From positions 1-15,958 of the forward strand of contig JBLHJW010000016.1 of assembly GCA_047619465.1 (NCBI GenBank): 15,958 bases of DNA, written 5' to 3'. Position 1 is the first letter of the stretch; each line of letters starts with the position of its first letter. The notes under the pieces were generated by a model. It ran no database searches. It was given only the letters and a program-made list of their open reading frames with translations, and had not been told where the DNA came from. Origin of the DNA: CAYHDV01 sp047619465. Lineage in GTDB: Bacteria > Patescibacteriota > Minisyncoccia > Phycocordibacterales > CSBR16-119. Made by a program: the position numbers and the translations under genes. This document shows, one piece after another, positions 1-7,853 of this stretch.

Positions 1-339
1 AATTTCTCCAGAGATAGAGTTAATTATCTGATGAGTCTTAACAGTCAAGTCTTTTCCTGTTAGTTCTTCACCGACTCTCATTGGGTATCCAATACCTCCA
101 GGCGGAGGACATCCGTCTCCACCATTGTATGTTTGCCAGCCTTCTTGGACATTTGTTGTTGTAGAACCATCAACCCCGTTATCGTAGGTTGTTTCTATAA
201 TTCTAACCAAACAACCCCCGCTCACCGTGTTAGCAAACTGCTGTTGAGCTGCCAGAACAGAGCCTGAAAAAATAAAGAAACCAACAAGCATGCTTAATGC
301 AAATGACCCAGATAGATAATGTAAAGATGTTTTTTTCAT
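1..339 (-). CDS. Exported protein of unknown function, N-terminal part (C-terminus outside window)
   Basis: The minus strand reads openly from an ATG at 339 to the window edge, giving 113 codons and no stop, so the gene is cut off at its 3' end. The N-terminus is a clear Sec signal peptide: basic start MKKTSLHY, a hydrophobic core at about residues 12-27, and a signal peptidase I site after SVLA (residues 27-30), leaving AQQQF as the mature start. The mature part is polar, rich in Gly, Thr and Asn, with two cysteines (GGCLV, and DGCPPPGG near residue 77) that could form a disulfide. There is no lipobox at the cleavage site, so it is probably released or anchored through a C-terminal part not seen here. 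It is transcribed divergently from secG. I do not recognise the family. No Shine-Dalgarno is visible before the ATG. Confidence 0.75.
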   Translation of the reverse strand, partial: MKKTSLHYLSGSFALSMLVGFFIFSGSVLAAQQQFANTVSGGCLVRIIETTYDNGVDGSTTTNVQEGWQTYNGGDGCPPPGGIGYPMRVGEELTGKDLTVKTHQIINSISGEI

Positions 340-354
340 AGAGGTTTTAAAGAT

Positions 355-400
355 TGTTATTAATTATAAAGTTTAAGCTTAGTAACTGTTATTAATTATA
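355..400. repeat. 14-bp direct repeat in divergent promoter region
   Basis: TGTTATTAATTATA occurs exactly at 355-368 and again at 387-400, a 32-bp offset of about three helical turns. Both copies lie between the divergent starts of the exported-protein gene and secG. Read on the minus strand each copy contains TATAAT, so they may be two -10 elements for the leftward gene. They could instead be paired protein-binding sites. The region is very AT-rich, which weakens the case for a dedicated operator. Confidence 0.4.
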
Positions 401-440
401 GACTAATAACGCTCAATCCTATGATAGTTTTACACAGCTA

Positions 441-469
441 TTGATTTTTGTTTGCCTCTATGCAATAAT
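441..469 (+). promoter_or_regulatory. Putative secG promoter
   Basis: TTGATT at 441-446 (four of six matches to the -35 consensus) is followed after 17 bp by AATAAT at 464-469, with an extended TG at 461-462. The predicted transcription start is near 476, next to the ATG at 477. This favours the ATG over the upstream in-frame TTG at 441, and suggests a leaderless mRNA. Confidence 0.45.
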
Positions 470-476
470 CCTGTCT

Positions 477-704
477 ATGGAACTATCTAACGTATTGCCG
501 TGGATACAGATCGTACTTTCTGTACTACTTATTATCGGCGTATTAATGCAGCAATCTGGAACCGAGCTAGGAGGAGCTTTTGGTGGAGGTGATGGAAGTG
601 CTACTTATCATAAAAAAAGAGGTGCAGAAAAATTCTTTTTTGTATTTACTATTGTTGTTGCTGTTCTATTTGCAGTATCAACTCTCCTTTCAATTTTTGC
701 ATAA
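477..704 (+). CDS. secG: Preprotein translocase subunit SecG
   Basis: SecG is the small membrane subunit of the SecYEG channel and assists the SecA-driven export cycle. The 75-residue product has the usual size and two-helix layout: one helix at about 8-25, the glycine-rich loop GTELGGAFGGGDG (28-40) followed by the basic segment KKRGAEKF (46-53), and a second helix at about 54-74. The loop and the RGAEKF stretch are the family's most recognisable features. An in-frame TTG at 441 would add 12 residues, but the ATG at 477 matches the usual SecG start and sits just after a promoter. No Shine-Dalgarno is present. A gene for a peptide-binding-like protein follows after 33 nt, probably in the same operon. 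Confidence 0.93.
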   Translation: MELSNVLPWIQIVLSVLLIIGVLMQQSGTELGGAFGGGDGSATYHKKRGAEKFFFVFTIVVAVLFAVSTLLSIFA

Positions 705-737
705 AAATTACGTTATATAGTCAACTAAGACTACGAC

Positions 738-2504
738 ATGAAAACAAAATCTATTTTAGATATATTAAAGAAGTTTAAACTTCCAACAAAAAAAGAAATA
801 AATACAGGGATGCAAAGTTTTAAAAGAAAAGACTGGGTTATTGTTTGTTCACTTATACTAGTAATGATTACAAGTAGCGTTGTGCTTCTTTCAAAGATAA
901 ACAATCTTATTGCAACAGTCATCCCAGTAGAAGGAGGGTCTATATCTGAAGGTATCGTAGGAACTCCTCGCTTCGTAAATCCAATCCTTGCAATATCAGG
1001 ACCCGACAAAGACCTAACAAAACTCGTCTACTCCGGACTTATGAGAAGTGACGAGAGTGGAGGATTTACAACAGATTTAGCAGAAAACTATGAGATCTCT
1101 GAAGACGGTCTTTCATACATCTTTAAACTAAAAGACAATGTTACTTTTCACGATGGAACACAGGTTACAGCTGAAGACATAATTTTCACAATAGGACGAA
1201 TACAAGACCCTCTATTAAAAAGCCCTGAGCGAGTAAACTGGGAAGGTGTTAGCGTCGAGAGAATAGACAGGAAAACAGTAAAGTTTAAACTTAGACAACC
1301 TTATATATCTTTTCTAGACAATTCGACAATAGGAATACTCCCCTCTCATATATGGTCAAACATACCGACTGAGCAATTTTCTTTTAGTGATTACAACTTG
1401 AAAGCTATTGGATCTGGACCCTACAAAATATCAACAATACAAAAAAAGGGTTCGGGTGTGATTGAGAGCTACGAGCTGAAATCCTTTAAAGATTTCATTC
1501 TAGGTAAACCATACATAAAAAACCTTGACTTGCACTTCTTTTCTAATGAGGCGAGCCTGTTAAGGTCCTTGAGTAACGGGTCTGTAGATGCAGCCCACGC
1601 TCTTACCCCTAGATATGTGTCTGAAAACAAGTTGGACGAAGATTTGGTAAAGGCCGTCCCTCTTTCAAGAAGTTTTAGTTTGTTTTTTAATCAAAACAAA
1701 AATTCGATATTCCAAGATCAAAACCTAATAGAAGCCTTAGAACTATCTATAGATAAGCAAACAATCATAAGTCTTGTTTTAAATGGTTTTGGATCGTCAA
1801 TAGATCATCCAATACCTAAAACAATCGCAGAGTTCCAAACACTTGAAGGAGTATCAACAATTAAGCCATTTAAAGAAAGACAGCTAGAAGCAGAAAATAA
1901 ACTGGACTCTCTTGGATGGAATAAAAATGAAGACGGAGTTCGAGAAAAAAATGGAAAAATCCTAAGTTTTTCAATTTCAACAGGAAACGCATTCGAGCTT
2001 CAACAAACAGCTGAGATAATCAGAGAATACTTTGACCTAATGGGGATACAGGTAGAACTAAAAGTTTTTGAAATAGGAAACCTAAACCAAAATGTAATAA
2101 GGACACGAAATTACGAGGCTCTATTTTTTGGTCAAATCATATCAAAAGAAGCTGATTTATATGCGTTCTGGCACTCCTCTCAGATAGCAGATCCCGGCCT
2201 AAATATTGCAATGTATGCAAATAAAAATATTGATAAAATACTAGAGAGCCTACTAAAAGAGACACCGACACCAGAAAGATTCAAGCTATATGCAAATCTT
2301 AAAAAGGAATTTGAAAAAGACAAGCCAGCCATTTTTATATACAGTCCAGACTTTATATATGTAACACCTAAAAATGTAAAGAATATATCCTACAAAACAA
2401 TCACCGAAGCGTCAGATAGATTTAATTCCATACACACATGGTATATACAGACAGATACTGTATGGAATGTTTTCTTACCAAAAGATACAACAATCATAGA
2501 TTAA
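738..2504 (+). CDS. Membrane-anchored oligopeptide-binding protein (SBP_bac_5 family)
   Basis: The 588-residue product belongs to the family 5 extracellular solute-binding proteins (DppA/OppA-like), which deliver peptides or related solutes to ABC importers. A short basic cytoplasmic N-terminus (1-32) is followed by one membrane helix at about 33-51. There is no lipobox cysteine, so it is held by a signal anchor rather than by lipid. The outer part starts near residue 60. It carries family landmarks such as RFVNPILA (78-85), LVYSGLM (96-102) and the stretch around YIFKLKDNVTFHDG (127-140) with the following TAEDI. No permease or ATPase genes adjoin it, so either the transporter is encoded elsewhere or this protein works differently. 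It lies between secG and the RNase J gene on the same strand with short gaps. No Shine-Dalgarno precedes the ATG. Confidence 0.85.
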   Translation: MKTKSILDILKKFKLPTKKEINTGMQSFKRKDWVIVCSLILVMITSSVVLLSKINNLIATVIPVEGGSISEGIVGTPRFVNPILAISGPDKDLTKLVYSGLMRSDESGGFTTDLAENYEISEDGLSYIFKLKDNVTFHDGTQVTAEDIIFTIGRIQDPLLKSPERVNWEGVSVERIDRKTVKFKLRQPYISFLDNSTIGILPSHIWSNIPTEQFSFSDYNLKAIGSGPYKISTIQKKGSGVIESYELKSFKDFILGKPYIKNLDLHFFSNEASLLRSLSNGSVDAAHALTPRYVSENKLDEDLVKAVPLSRSFSLFFNQNKNSIFQDQNLIEALELSIDKQTIISLVLNGFGSSIDHPIPKTIAEFQTLEGVSTIKPFKERQLEAENKLDSLGWNKNEDGVREKNGKILSFSISTGNAFELQQTAEIIREYFDLMGIQVELKVFEIGNLNQNVIRTRNYEALFFGQIISKEADLYAFWHSSQIADPGLNIAMYANKNIDKILESLLKETPTPERFKLYANLKKEFEKDKPAIFIYSPDFIYVTPKNVKNISYKTITEASDRFNSIHTWYIQTDTVWNVFLPKDTTIID

Positions 2505-2532
2505 TTAATAACTTATTACTAAAAATAAAAAC

Positions 2533-4452
2533 ATGACAGAAAAATCAAACAGTGCACCAAATCGAACACACAGATCAGGATTCAAAAAAAGAGTCGGTAA
2601 TTCAACATATGTAAAACCAGTGCCTACGGCAACACACAAAAAAGAGTCGACAGACAATCTAACAAAAAAGAGCCCCGGGAACTTTAAGCGTCGCCCTGAA
2701 AAACATTCAGGTAGCAAAGGAAGACCTGTGCACACAAACAGAAAACCTGCGACATATAAAGTTCCGCCTCTGGCAGACGGAGATATCCGGATAATTCCAA
2801 TCTGTGGAGTTGAATGGATAGGAACAAACATGACGGCTATTGAGTACAAGAATGAGATTATTGTTGTAGATGCTGGCTTTGGATTCTCTAACCCAGACAC
2901 TCCTGGAATCAGCTACACTATTCCAGACACAACATATCTAGAGAAAAATAAGGAAAAGATTAAAGCTCTTGTTATTACTCATGGACACATGGATCATGTT
3001 GGAGGTATTCCCTACGTAATCGAAAAGCTTGGTATGCCAAAGATTTATACTCGTGAATTTGGTGCTATGTTTATGAAAACTCGAATGGCAGAATTTCCTC
3101 ATGTTCCAAAACTAGACATCATAACAATAGAAGAGCATGACGACTACGTACAGATTGGAGAACATCTGAAAGTAAAATTCTTCGGACTTACCCACTCTAT
3201 ACCAGACTCAACAGGAATCATCATTCAGACACCGCACGGAGGAATCATGTCCACAGGAGACGTTCGAGTAGAGAACATCGATGGTGTTCCTGTAAAGGAA
3301 GAAGTCGAACAATACAAGTTCTTTAAAGACGAGAATATTCTTCTATGTACTATGGACTCTACTGGAATAGTAAAGCCAGGCTGGTCAGCTAGTGAGGAAA
3401 AAGTAAAAGAGAATATCGATCTAATAATCAAAGAAGCACAAGGAAGACTTATTGTTGCGGCTTTTTCATCTCAAGTAGAGAGATTAATCGCCCTTATTGA
3501 AAGTACAAAAAAGTACGGAAAGAAACTAATAATAGAAGGACGATCCATGAAAAACAACCTTGGAATAGCCAAGGAGTTGAAGTTAACAGACTTTAGCCAT
3601 GTAATCCCTGTCGAAGAAATGGGAGACTACCCAGCAAACAAGATCGTTATGCTTATAACAGGAGGTCAGGGAGAACAATACTCTGGACTTGTTCGAGTAG
3701 CTGAAGGAACTCACAGAAAAGTTAAACTTACAGAAACAGACACCATTGTTCTATCTGCCTCTGTTATTCCAGGAAATGAATTTGCCATAGGAAAACTAAA
3801 GGATCGACTATACAAAGGAAGTTCAAACGTCATTACATATAGAGACAACTTAGTACACGCATCAGGTCATGGAGCTCGAGAAGAATTGAAATGGATTCAC
3901 TCTCAAATTCCATACAAGTTCTTTATGCCAGTTCATGGATATTTTCACTTCTTGAAACTTCACGCACAAATGGTTGAAAAAGAATTAAACTTCCCAAAGG
4001 AAAATATAGTTGTACCTGAGCAGAACGGGACAATTGTAGAAATCAGAGAGAATGGAACGAAACTAGTTAAACTTAAAGAACGAGTCTCTGCGAAGTTTAC
4101 TGTAGTAGACGGAAACTATGTCGGACCTATGCATGATGCTGTTATTAAGGATAGAATGACGCTTTCATCTGATGGAATATTTGTTGTTGTTGTGCTAATA
4201 AACCAGAGAACAAAGAAACTTAAGAAATCTCCAGACATTATCTCTCGTGGTTTTGTGTATCTAAAAGAAAACCAGGAACTACTAAACGAGACTCGCGACC
4301 TTGTTCGCAAGACAGTTGAGTCAAGCCTGGAAGGACAGAAAAATATAGAATTTGATAAGTTGAAAGAACAAATATCAAAAACAGTAGGTAAATTCCTAGT
4401 GAGGAAAACTGATAAGGAGCCCGTAGTGATTCCTGTTATACTGACAGCGTAA
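2533..4452 (+). CDS. rnj: Ribonuclease J (metallo-beta-lactamase / beta-CASP RNase)
   Basis: RNase J degrades and matures RNA using 5'-exonuclease and endonuclease activity with two zinc ions. The 639-residue protein shows the metal-binding set: HGHMDH (150-155), H221 in THSIPD, and D243 in STGDVR. The beta-CASP part includes HASGHGARE (442-450) and PVHGYFHFL (466-474). A C-terminal domain ends with VVIPVILTA. The first ~75 residues are an added low-complexity tail rich in Lys, Arg, Ser, Thr and Pro, which likely contacts RNA; the family norm is about 555 residues. The downstream MFS gene starts in the overlapping TAATG at 4450-4454, so the two are translationally coupled. No Shine-Dalgarno is visible; the leader is A-rich. 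Confidence 0.95.
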   Translation: MTEKSNSAPNRTHRSGFKKRVGNSTYVKPVPTATHKKESTDNLTKKSPGNFKRRPEKHSGSKGRPVHTNRKPATYKVPPLADGDIRIIPICGVEWIGTNMTAIEYKNEIIVVDAGFGFSNPDTPGISYTIPDTTYLEKNKEKIKALVITHGHMDHVGGIPYVIEKLGMPKIYTREFGAMFMKTRMAEFPHVPKLDIITIEEHDDYVQIGEHLKVKFFGLTHSIPDSTGIIIQTPHGGIMSTGDVRVENIDGVPVKEEVEQYKFFKDENILLCTMDSTGIVKPGWSASEEKVKENIDLIIKEAQGRLIVAAFSSQVERLIALIESTKKYGKKLIIEGRSMKNNLGIAKELKLTDFSHVIPVEEMGDYPANKIVMLITGGQGEQYSGLVRVAEGTHRKVKLTETDTIVLSASVIPGNEFAIGKLKDRLYKGSSNVITYRDNLVHASGHGAREELKWIHSQIPYKFFMPVHGYFHFLKLHAQMVEKELNFPKENIVVPEQNGTIVEIRENGTKLVKLKERVSAKFTVVDGNYVGPMHDAVIKDRMTLSSDGIFVVVVLINQRTKKLKKSPDIISRGFVYLKENQELLNETRDLVRKTVESSLEGQKNIEFDKLKEQISKTVGKFLVRKTDKEPVVIPVILTA

Positions 4453-5645
4453 TGCATTACAGAAGACTATTTAAAAAAACAAAAAACCATTCAAGAATTA
4501 CACCGCTACGGTCTCTGTTTTTGATTGGTTTTTTGTTTGCAACAAATGTATCTTTGACAGCATATGTAAACTCCAATTTTCTTGAGCTTTTTATTCCTGA
4601 AAAATTCATTGGTTTAGTATATGTAGCAGGTTCAATCCTTGCGTTATCTGGTTTACTCTGGATGCCTAAAATTTTGAGAAAATTTGGAAACTATAAAATG
4701 ATTCTTTTTTCAATGTCTTTAACTGCGCTATCCTTATTGGTTTTCTCTCTTACAAAAATACCCTGGCTTATAATTTTGTCATTCCTATTATATTTCGGAT
4801 TTGGAACCATAATATATTTTGGACTAGATGAATTTCTAGAATCCAATTCAAAAAAAGAATCCATGGGAAACACTAGAGGTTTATACATGACAGCCTTGTC
4901 CATAGGGTGGGTGATCTCACCTTTTATTTCTGGAGTTATAATAGACACATTCGGATTTAAATTTGTATATCTTTCAGCTTTAATATCTATCCTAATGGCG
5001 ATGACTGGTGTAATTTTCTGGTTTAGAAATTATAAAGACCCTGTGTATCCTAAAAAACTTCCACTTCTTGAAATATTAAAAAAGATTTTCAATAGAGTAG
5101 ACATCTATCGAGCATATAGAATAAACCTATTACTGCGATTCTTTCTTTCTTGGTGTATTATTTATATCCCAATTTATCTTCATCAGTATATTGGTTTTGA
5201 ATGGTCAACTTTAGGAGTGATGTTCACAATAATGCTCCTTCCATTTCTTCTTTTTGAGTTACCTTTGGGTAGACTCGAAGATAAAAATTATGGTGAAAAA
5301 GAAATTATGAGCTTGGGTCTAATTATTATGACAGCTTCAGTGATGGCGATCGCCCTGGTTAATAGCCACAACGTTATTCTTTGGACAGCAATCCTCTTTA
5401 TGACTAGAACGGGAGCAGCCATGGTGGAAATTTCGGTCGAAACACACTTTTTCAAAAAAGTTAACCCTAAAGAAGCCGATCTTATAAGCTTCTTTAGAAA
5501 TGCTGCCCCTCTTGCTTTCATAGCAGCACCACTCCTTGTGTCTGGCCTGCTACTAATAATGCCGATTCAATATACTTTTTTTGTATTAGCCATAATTGTA
5601 ATGACTGGATTAAATTTTTCTACGAAGCTTGTAGATACAAAGTAA
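4452..5645 (+). CDS. Major facilitator superfamily permease
   Basis: A 397-residue polytopic membrane protein with about twelve hydrophobic helices in two halves, the usual MFS plan. A basic N-terminus (1-20) precedes the first helix at about 21-40. A long cytoplasmic loop at roughly 192-222 divides the halves. GRLEDKNYGEKEIM (273-286) resembles the MFS loop motif A of the second half (G-x-L-x-D-x-x-G-x-K). FGLDEFLE (123-130) has acidic residues in or near a helix and may take part in proton coupling. The substrate cannot be told from sequence. Its ATG shares a base with the RNase J stop, implying coupled translation. It is markedly AT-rich. Confidence 0.8.
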   Translation: MHYRRLFKKTKNHSRITPLRSLFLIGFLFATNVSLTAYVNSNFLELFIPEKFIGLVYVAGSILALSGLLWMPKILRKFGNYKMILFSMSLTALSLLVFSLTKIPWLIILSFLLYFGFGTIIYFGLDEFLESNSKKESMGNTRGLYMTALSIGWVISPFISGVIIDTFGFKFVYLSALISILMAMTGVIFWFRNYKDPVYPKKLPLLEILKKIFNRVDIYRAYRINLLLRFFLSWCIIYIPIYLHQYIGFEWSTLGVMFTIMLLPFLLFELPLGRLEDKNYGEKEIMSLGLIIMTASVMAIALVNSHNVILWTAILFMTRTGAAMVEISVETHFFKKVNPKEADLISFFRNAAPLAFIAAPLLVSGLLLIMPIQYTFFVLAIIVMTGLNFSTKLVDTK

Positions 5646-5656
5646 TCGTGTATTAT
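5629..5656 (+). promoter_or_regulatory. Putative promoter for pseudouridine synthase gene
   Basis: TATTAT at 5651-5656 is a good -10 match. A weak -35-like TTGTAG lies 16 bp upstream at 5629-5634. The predicted start is about 5663, three bases before the ATG at 5666, so the transcript would have almost no leader. The promoter overlaps the end of the MFS gene. Confidence 0.4.
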
Positions 5657-5665
5657 ACTTTTCAT

Positions 5666-6367
5666 ATGGAATTACCAATGAGAATAAATAAATACCTGTC
5701 CCAGAATGGGTACGCCTCACGACGGCGTGCTGACGAACTTATAGAAGAAGGTAGGGTTTTTATTAATGGCAAAAAAGCAGAGCTAGGTAGCAAGGTTTTA
5801 GAGACCGATGAAGTAAAAGTAGACGGAATTGAAAAAGAAGAAAAAACGTATATTGCCTACTTCAAGCCAACAGGAATAGTTACAGTAGGAGCTCAAGAGG
5901 ATGAAAGGGAGATCAAGGATGTTTTAAATGTGTCTGACAAAATATTCCCCGTTGGTAGGCTCGACAAGGCTTCTCACGGGCTTATTATACTCACAAATGA
6001 TGGACGAGTCACACAGAGGCTTCTTCACCCAGACAAGCAACATGAGAAAGAATACTCTGTAATAGTAAACCAGAAAATAACTCACACGTTCCTAACTCAA
6101 ATGTCTCTTGGGGTAGACATTAAAGGGTCTCGAACAAAACCAACAAAAGTTCGCCGTACAAGCAACACCTCGTTTGACATTGTCCTGACAGAGGGTAAAA
6201 ACCGCCAGATTCGTCGAATGTGTACAGCTCTTGGTTACGAAGTTCGAGATCTACAGAGGTTTAGGGTGGGAAATATACACCTTGGCAAACTAAAAGCCGG
6301 ATCATACAGAATAATAAAAGGACAGGAGTTAAAAGACTTTCTAAAAAGTCTAGATTTAGATAAATAA
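5666..6367 (+). CDS. rluB: Pseudouridine synthase, RsuA/RluB family
   Basis: It converts a specific uridine in rRNA (large subunit for RluB, small for RsuA) to pseudouridine. The product from 5666 has 233 residues. An S4 RNA-binding domain covers about 5-50 (RINKYLSQNGYASRRRADEL and EGRVFINGKK). The catalytic domain follows, with the signature GRLDKASHGLIILTNDG, whose Asp is the nucleophile, and the late family motif EGKNRQIRRM. An ATG at 5678 (MRINKY) fits the family start equally well; the upstream GTG at 5648 overlaps the promoter and is rejected. Subfamily choice (RluB rather than RsuA, RluE or RluF) is uncertain. A strong terminator overlaps the last bases. Confidence 0.88.
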   Translation: MELPMRINKYLSQNGYASRRRADELIEEGRVFINGKKAELGSKVLETDEVKVDGIEKEEKTYIAYFKPTGIVTVGAQEDEREIKDVLNVSDKIFPVGRLDKASHGLIILTNDGRVTQRLLHPDKQHEKEYSVIVNQKITHTFLTQMSLGVDIKGSRTKPTKVRRTSNTSFDIVLTEGKNRQIRRMCTALGYEVRDLQRFRVGNIHLGKLKAGSYRIIKGQELKDFLKSLDLDK

Positions 6368-6393
6368 AAAGCCGCGGCAAGCCGCGGTTTTTT
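6366..6393. terminator. Bidirectional intrinsic terminator
   Basis: CCGCGG at 6372-6377 pairs with CCGCGG at 6382-6387 around a CAAG loop. The stem is flanked by five A on the left and six T on the right. The symmetric A/T tracts allow it to serve both convergent genes, the pseudouridine synthase and the antiporter. Confidence 0.9.
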
Positions 6394-6423
6394 AATACAT
6401 AGAGATAATATACTTGTCAAAAG

Positions 6424-7605
6424 TTACTTAACCTCAGCTTCAACATACTCGGTCTTTGGTATTCTAGAGCTAAAAATCCTCATAAGTATCGGAGCGACAA
6501 AAGTTGTGATAATACTTAACACTACCAGTGCTGTGATTATATTCTCATCTAGTATTCCAAGCTCAAAGCCAGCAAAGGCTGCTGCAAGGGTGGTTGAAAG
6601 AGCTGGCATTGTTGAAGCTCCAACTAAGTTTGATTCCGGAACAGAGAAACCTGCTAGTCTGGCGCCAATCCATCCACTGATGTACTTAGAAAGAGAGGAG
6701 CCTAGAACAATGACTCCGGTAAGAAGTAGTGCTCCACCAGCGCCAAATAGAGCGGAAAGGTCTGTTCTAGAACCTACAACCACGAAGAATATTGGAATAA
6801 AAATTCCATAGCTTATCGCACGGAGTTTCTCTTTTAGCTTCTCATTCTGAGTTTCATGAGATAGAACCATTCCAGCAAAGAAACCAGCGATGATTGGATG
6901 AAGGCCTAGGAGCTCAAATACAATAACTGTCCCTATCATAATTACAAAAAGGATACGCAGGTCGTCTTGGAACATTTCCTTTGTGTCACGAGAAAGTATA
7001 CCCAGCCATTTCCTTATTCTAGGAATAGCAAAGCGCATCGCTCCAAGAGCTAGAAACAGAAGGAAGTAGAACAGTGGTAAAGGAAGGGATGTTACAGGCT
7101 CACTAGACTGCAAAACAACAGACAGAAGTACTAAAGATAGAACATCTTGAATCACCGTAGATCTGATTATAGTCTTCCCCACCTTTGTCTTGAATAAACC
7201 ATTTGATTGCAGGCTAGGAACAATAACCGCTACGCTTGAAGATATAAAAATAATACCTATAAGAAATGAAGCCGTAAGACCCAAGCCAAAGAAGTGTCCA
7301 ATAAGCAATCCAACGATAAAAGGAATAAGGGAGTTCAATATAGTCAGCATTCCAACTCCTTCTTTAATCTCTTTTTTACTTGGGAAACGCGTCTCAAGTC
7401 CAGCCATAAACATTAGAAAAACTAGTCCAATCTCTCCCATAAAGTCTATGGTTGCATTTGGCTCAAATACCCCGAAACCAGATGGCCCAATTAAGATACC
7501 CGCAACAATAAGAGCCACAACCCAAGGTAAATGTAATTTTGCAAACAAATCAGAAAAGAAAAGCCCTGCAAATAAAACTATAAAGAAAGGAAGCAACTGT
7601 GTCAT
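6424..7605 (-). CDS. Cation:proton antiporter, CPA2 (KefB/KefC-like membrane domain)
   Basis: The 393-residue product is an integral membrane exchanger of the CPA2 class, which trades Na+ or K+ for H+ and helps pH and ion homeostasis. It has about 12-13 hydrophobic helices. Landmarks are the N-terminal AGILIGPSGFG (35-45), FMAGLETRF (66-74), and Q153-D154 in VIQDVLSL. In the family the Asp of this pair binds the ion, and Gln in place of a first Asp is as in KefC-type members. The C-terminus stops at about 393, so no RCK/TrkA-N regulatory domain is fused. The ATG at 7605 was chosen because a TATAAT lies 10 nt before it; an ATG at 7632 would lie upstream of that box. No Shine-Dalgarno is visible. 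Ion specificity is unknown. Confidence 0.88.
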   Translation of the reverse strand: MTQLLPFFIVLFAGLFFSDLFAKLHLPWVVALIVAGILIGPSGFGVFEPNATIDFMGEIGLVFLMFMAGLETRFPSKKEIKEGVGMLTILNSLIPFIVGLLIGHFFGLGLTASFLIGIIFISSSVAVIVPSLQSNGLFKTKVGKTIIRSTVIQDVLSLVLLSVVLQSSEPVTSLPLPLFYFLLFLALGAMRFAIPRIRKWLGILSRDTKEMFQDDLRILFVIMIGTVIVFELLGLHPIIAGFFAGMVLSHETQNEKLKEKLRAISYGIFIPIFFVVVGSRTDLSALFGAGGALLLTGVIVLGSSLSKYISGWIGARLAGFSVPESNLVGASTMPALSTTLAAAFAGFELGILDENIITALVVLSIITTFVAPILMRIFSSRIPKTEYVEAEVK

Positions 7606-7614
7606 AACACTTCC

Positions 7615-7620
7615 ATTATA
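7615..7620 (-). promoter_or_regulatory. -10 box for antiporter gene
   Basis: The minus strand reads TATAAT with nine bases before the ATG at 7605. A convincing -35 was not found. The predicted leader is zero to a few bases. Confidence 0.45.
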
Positions 7621-7655
7621 GCTTATTTTCATGTAAACTCATTATCGTATTATCA

Positions 7656-7679
7656 TTGCCAGATCGTCTAATGGTAGGA
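7656..7679 (+). pseudogene. 5' fragment of tRNA-Gln
   Basis: Twenty-four bases match 7754-7777 exactly. They cover the base before the tRNA and tRNA nucleotides 1-23 (acceptor 5' strand and D arm). After 7679 the match ends abruptly before the anticodon stem. The upstream flank is partly duplicated too: TATCGTAT at 7643-7650 corresponds to 7740-7747. It cannot fold as a tRNA by itself. Confidence 0.85.
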
Positions 7680-7680
7680 G

Positions 7681-7706
7681 TAAAAAATAATCTACTTTAT
7701 TTTTTA
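7681..7706 (+). terminator. AT-only hairpin, possible weak terminator
   Basis: TAAAAAATAA at 7681-7690 pairs perfectly with TTATTTTTTA at 7697-7706 around a six-base loop. It starts right where the tRNA 5' fragment ends. The stem has no G-C pair, so termination would be weak. It might instead mark a junction left by rearrangement. Confidence 0.3.
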
Positions 7707-7754
7707 TCCAATTCTCCTTTATGGAGAAATTCCCGGTAGTATCGTATGTAGAGT

Positions 7755-7825
7755 TGCCAGATCGTCTAATGGTAGGACACAGGTTTCTGGTACCTGTAAT
7801 CTAGGTTCGAGTCCTAGTCTGGCAA
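7755..7825 (+). tRNA. tRNA-Gln (anticodon CUG)
   Basis: A complete 71-nt cloverleaf. The acceptor TGCCAGA pairs with TCTGGCA, including the U1-A72 pair typical of tRNA-Gln. The D arm is GTCT/GGAC with GG in the loop. The anticodon stem CAGGT/ACCTG encloses loop TTCTGGT, giving anticodon CTG. A 4-nt variable region follows, then T arm CTAGG/CCTAG with loop TTCGAGT. The discriminator is A and no CCA is encoded. Partial copies of the same tRNA lie on both sides. Confidence 0.93.
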
Positions 7826-7853
7826 CTCTGAATATGATATAAGGGGAAAGGTT

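Noticed and set aside
441..476. TTG start extending SecG by 12 residues
   Set aside because: The TTG forms part of a promoter-like -35, and the ATG at 477 gives the standard SecG N-terminus.
2505..2900. Minus-strand frame of 131 residues
   Set aside because: Antisense of the RNase J N-terminus; its composition follows from the complementary codons.
7190..7621. Plus-strand frame of 143 residues
   Set aside because: It lies entirely antisense to the well-supported antiporter gene and has no protein-family character.
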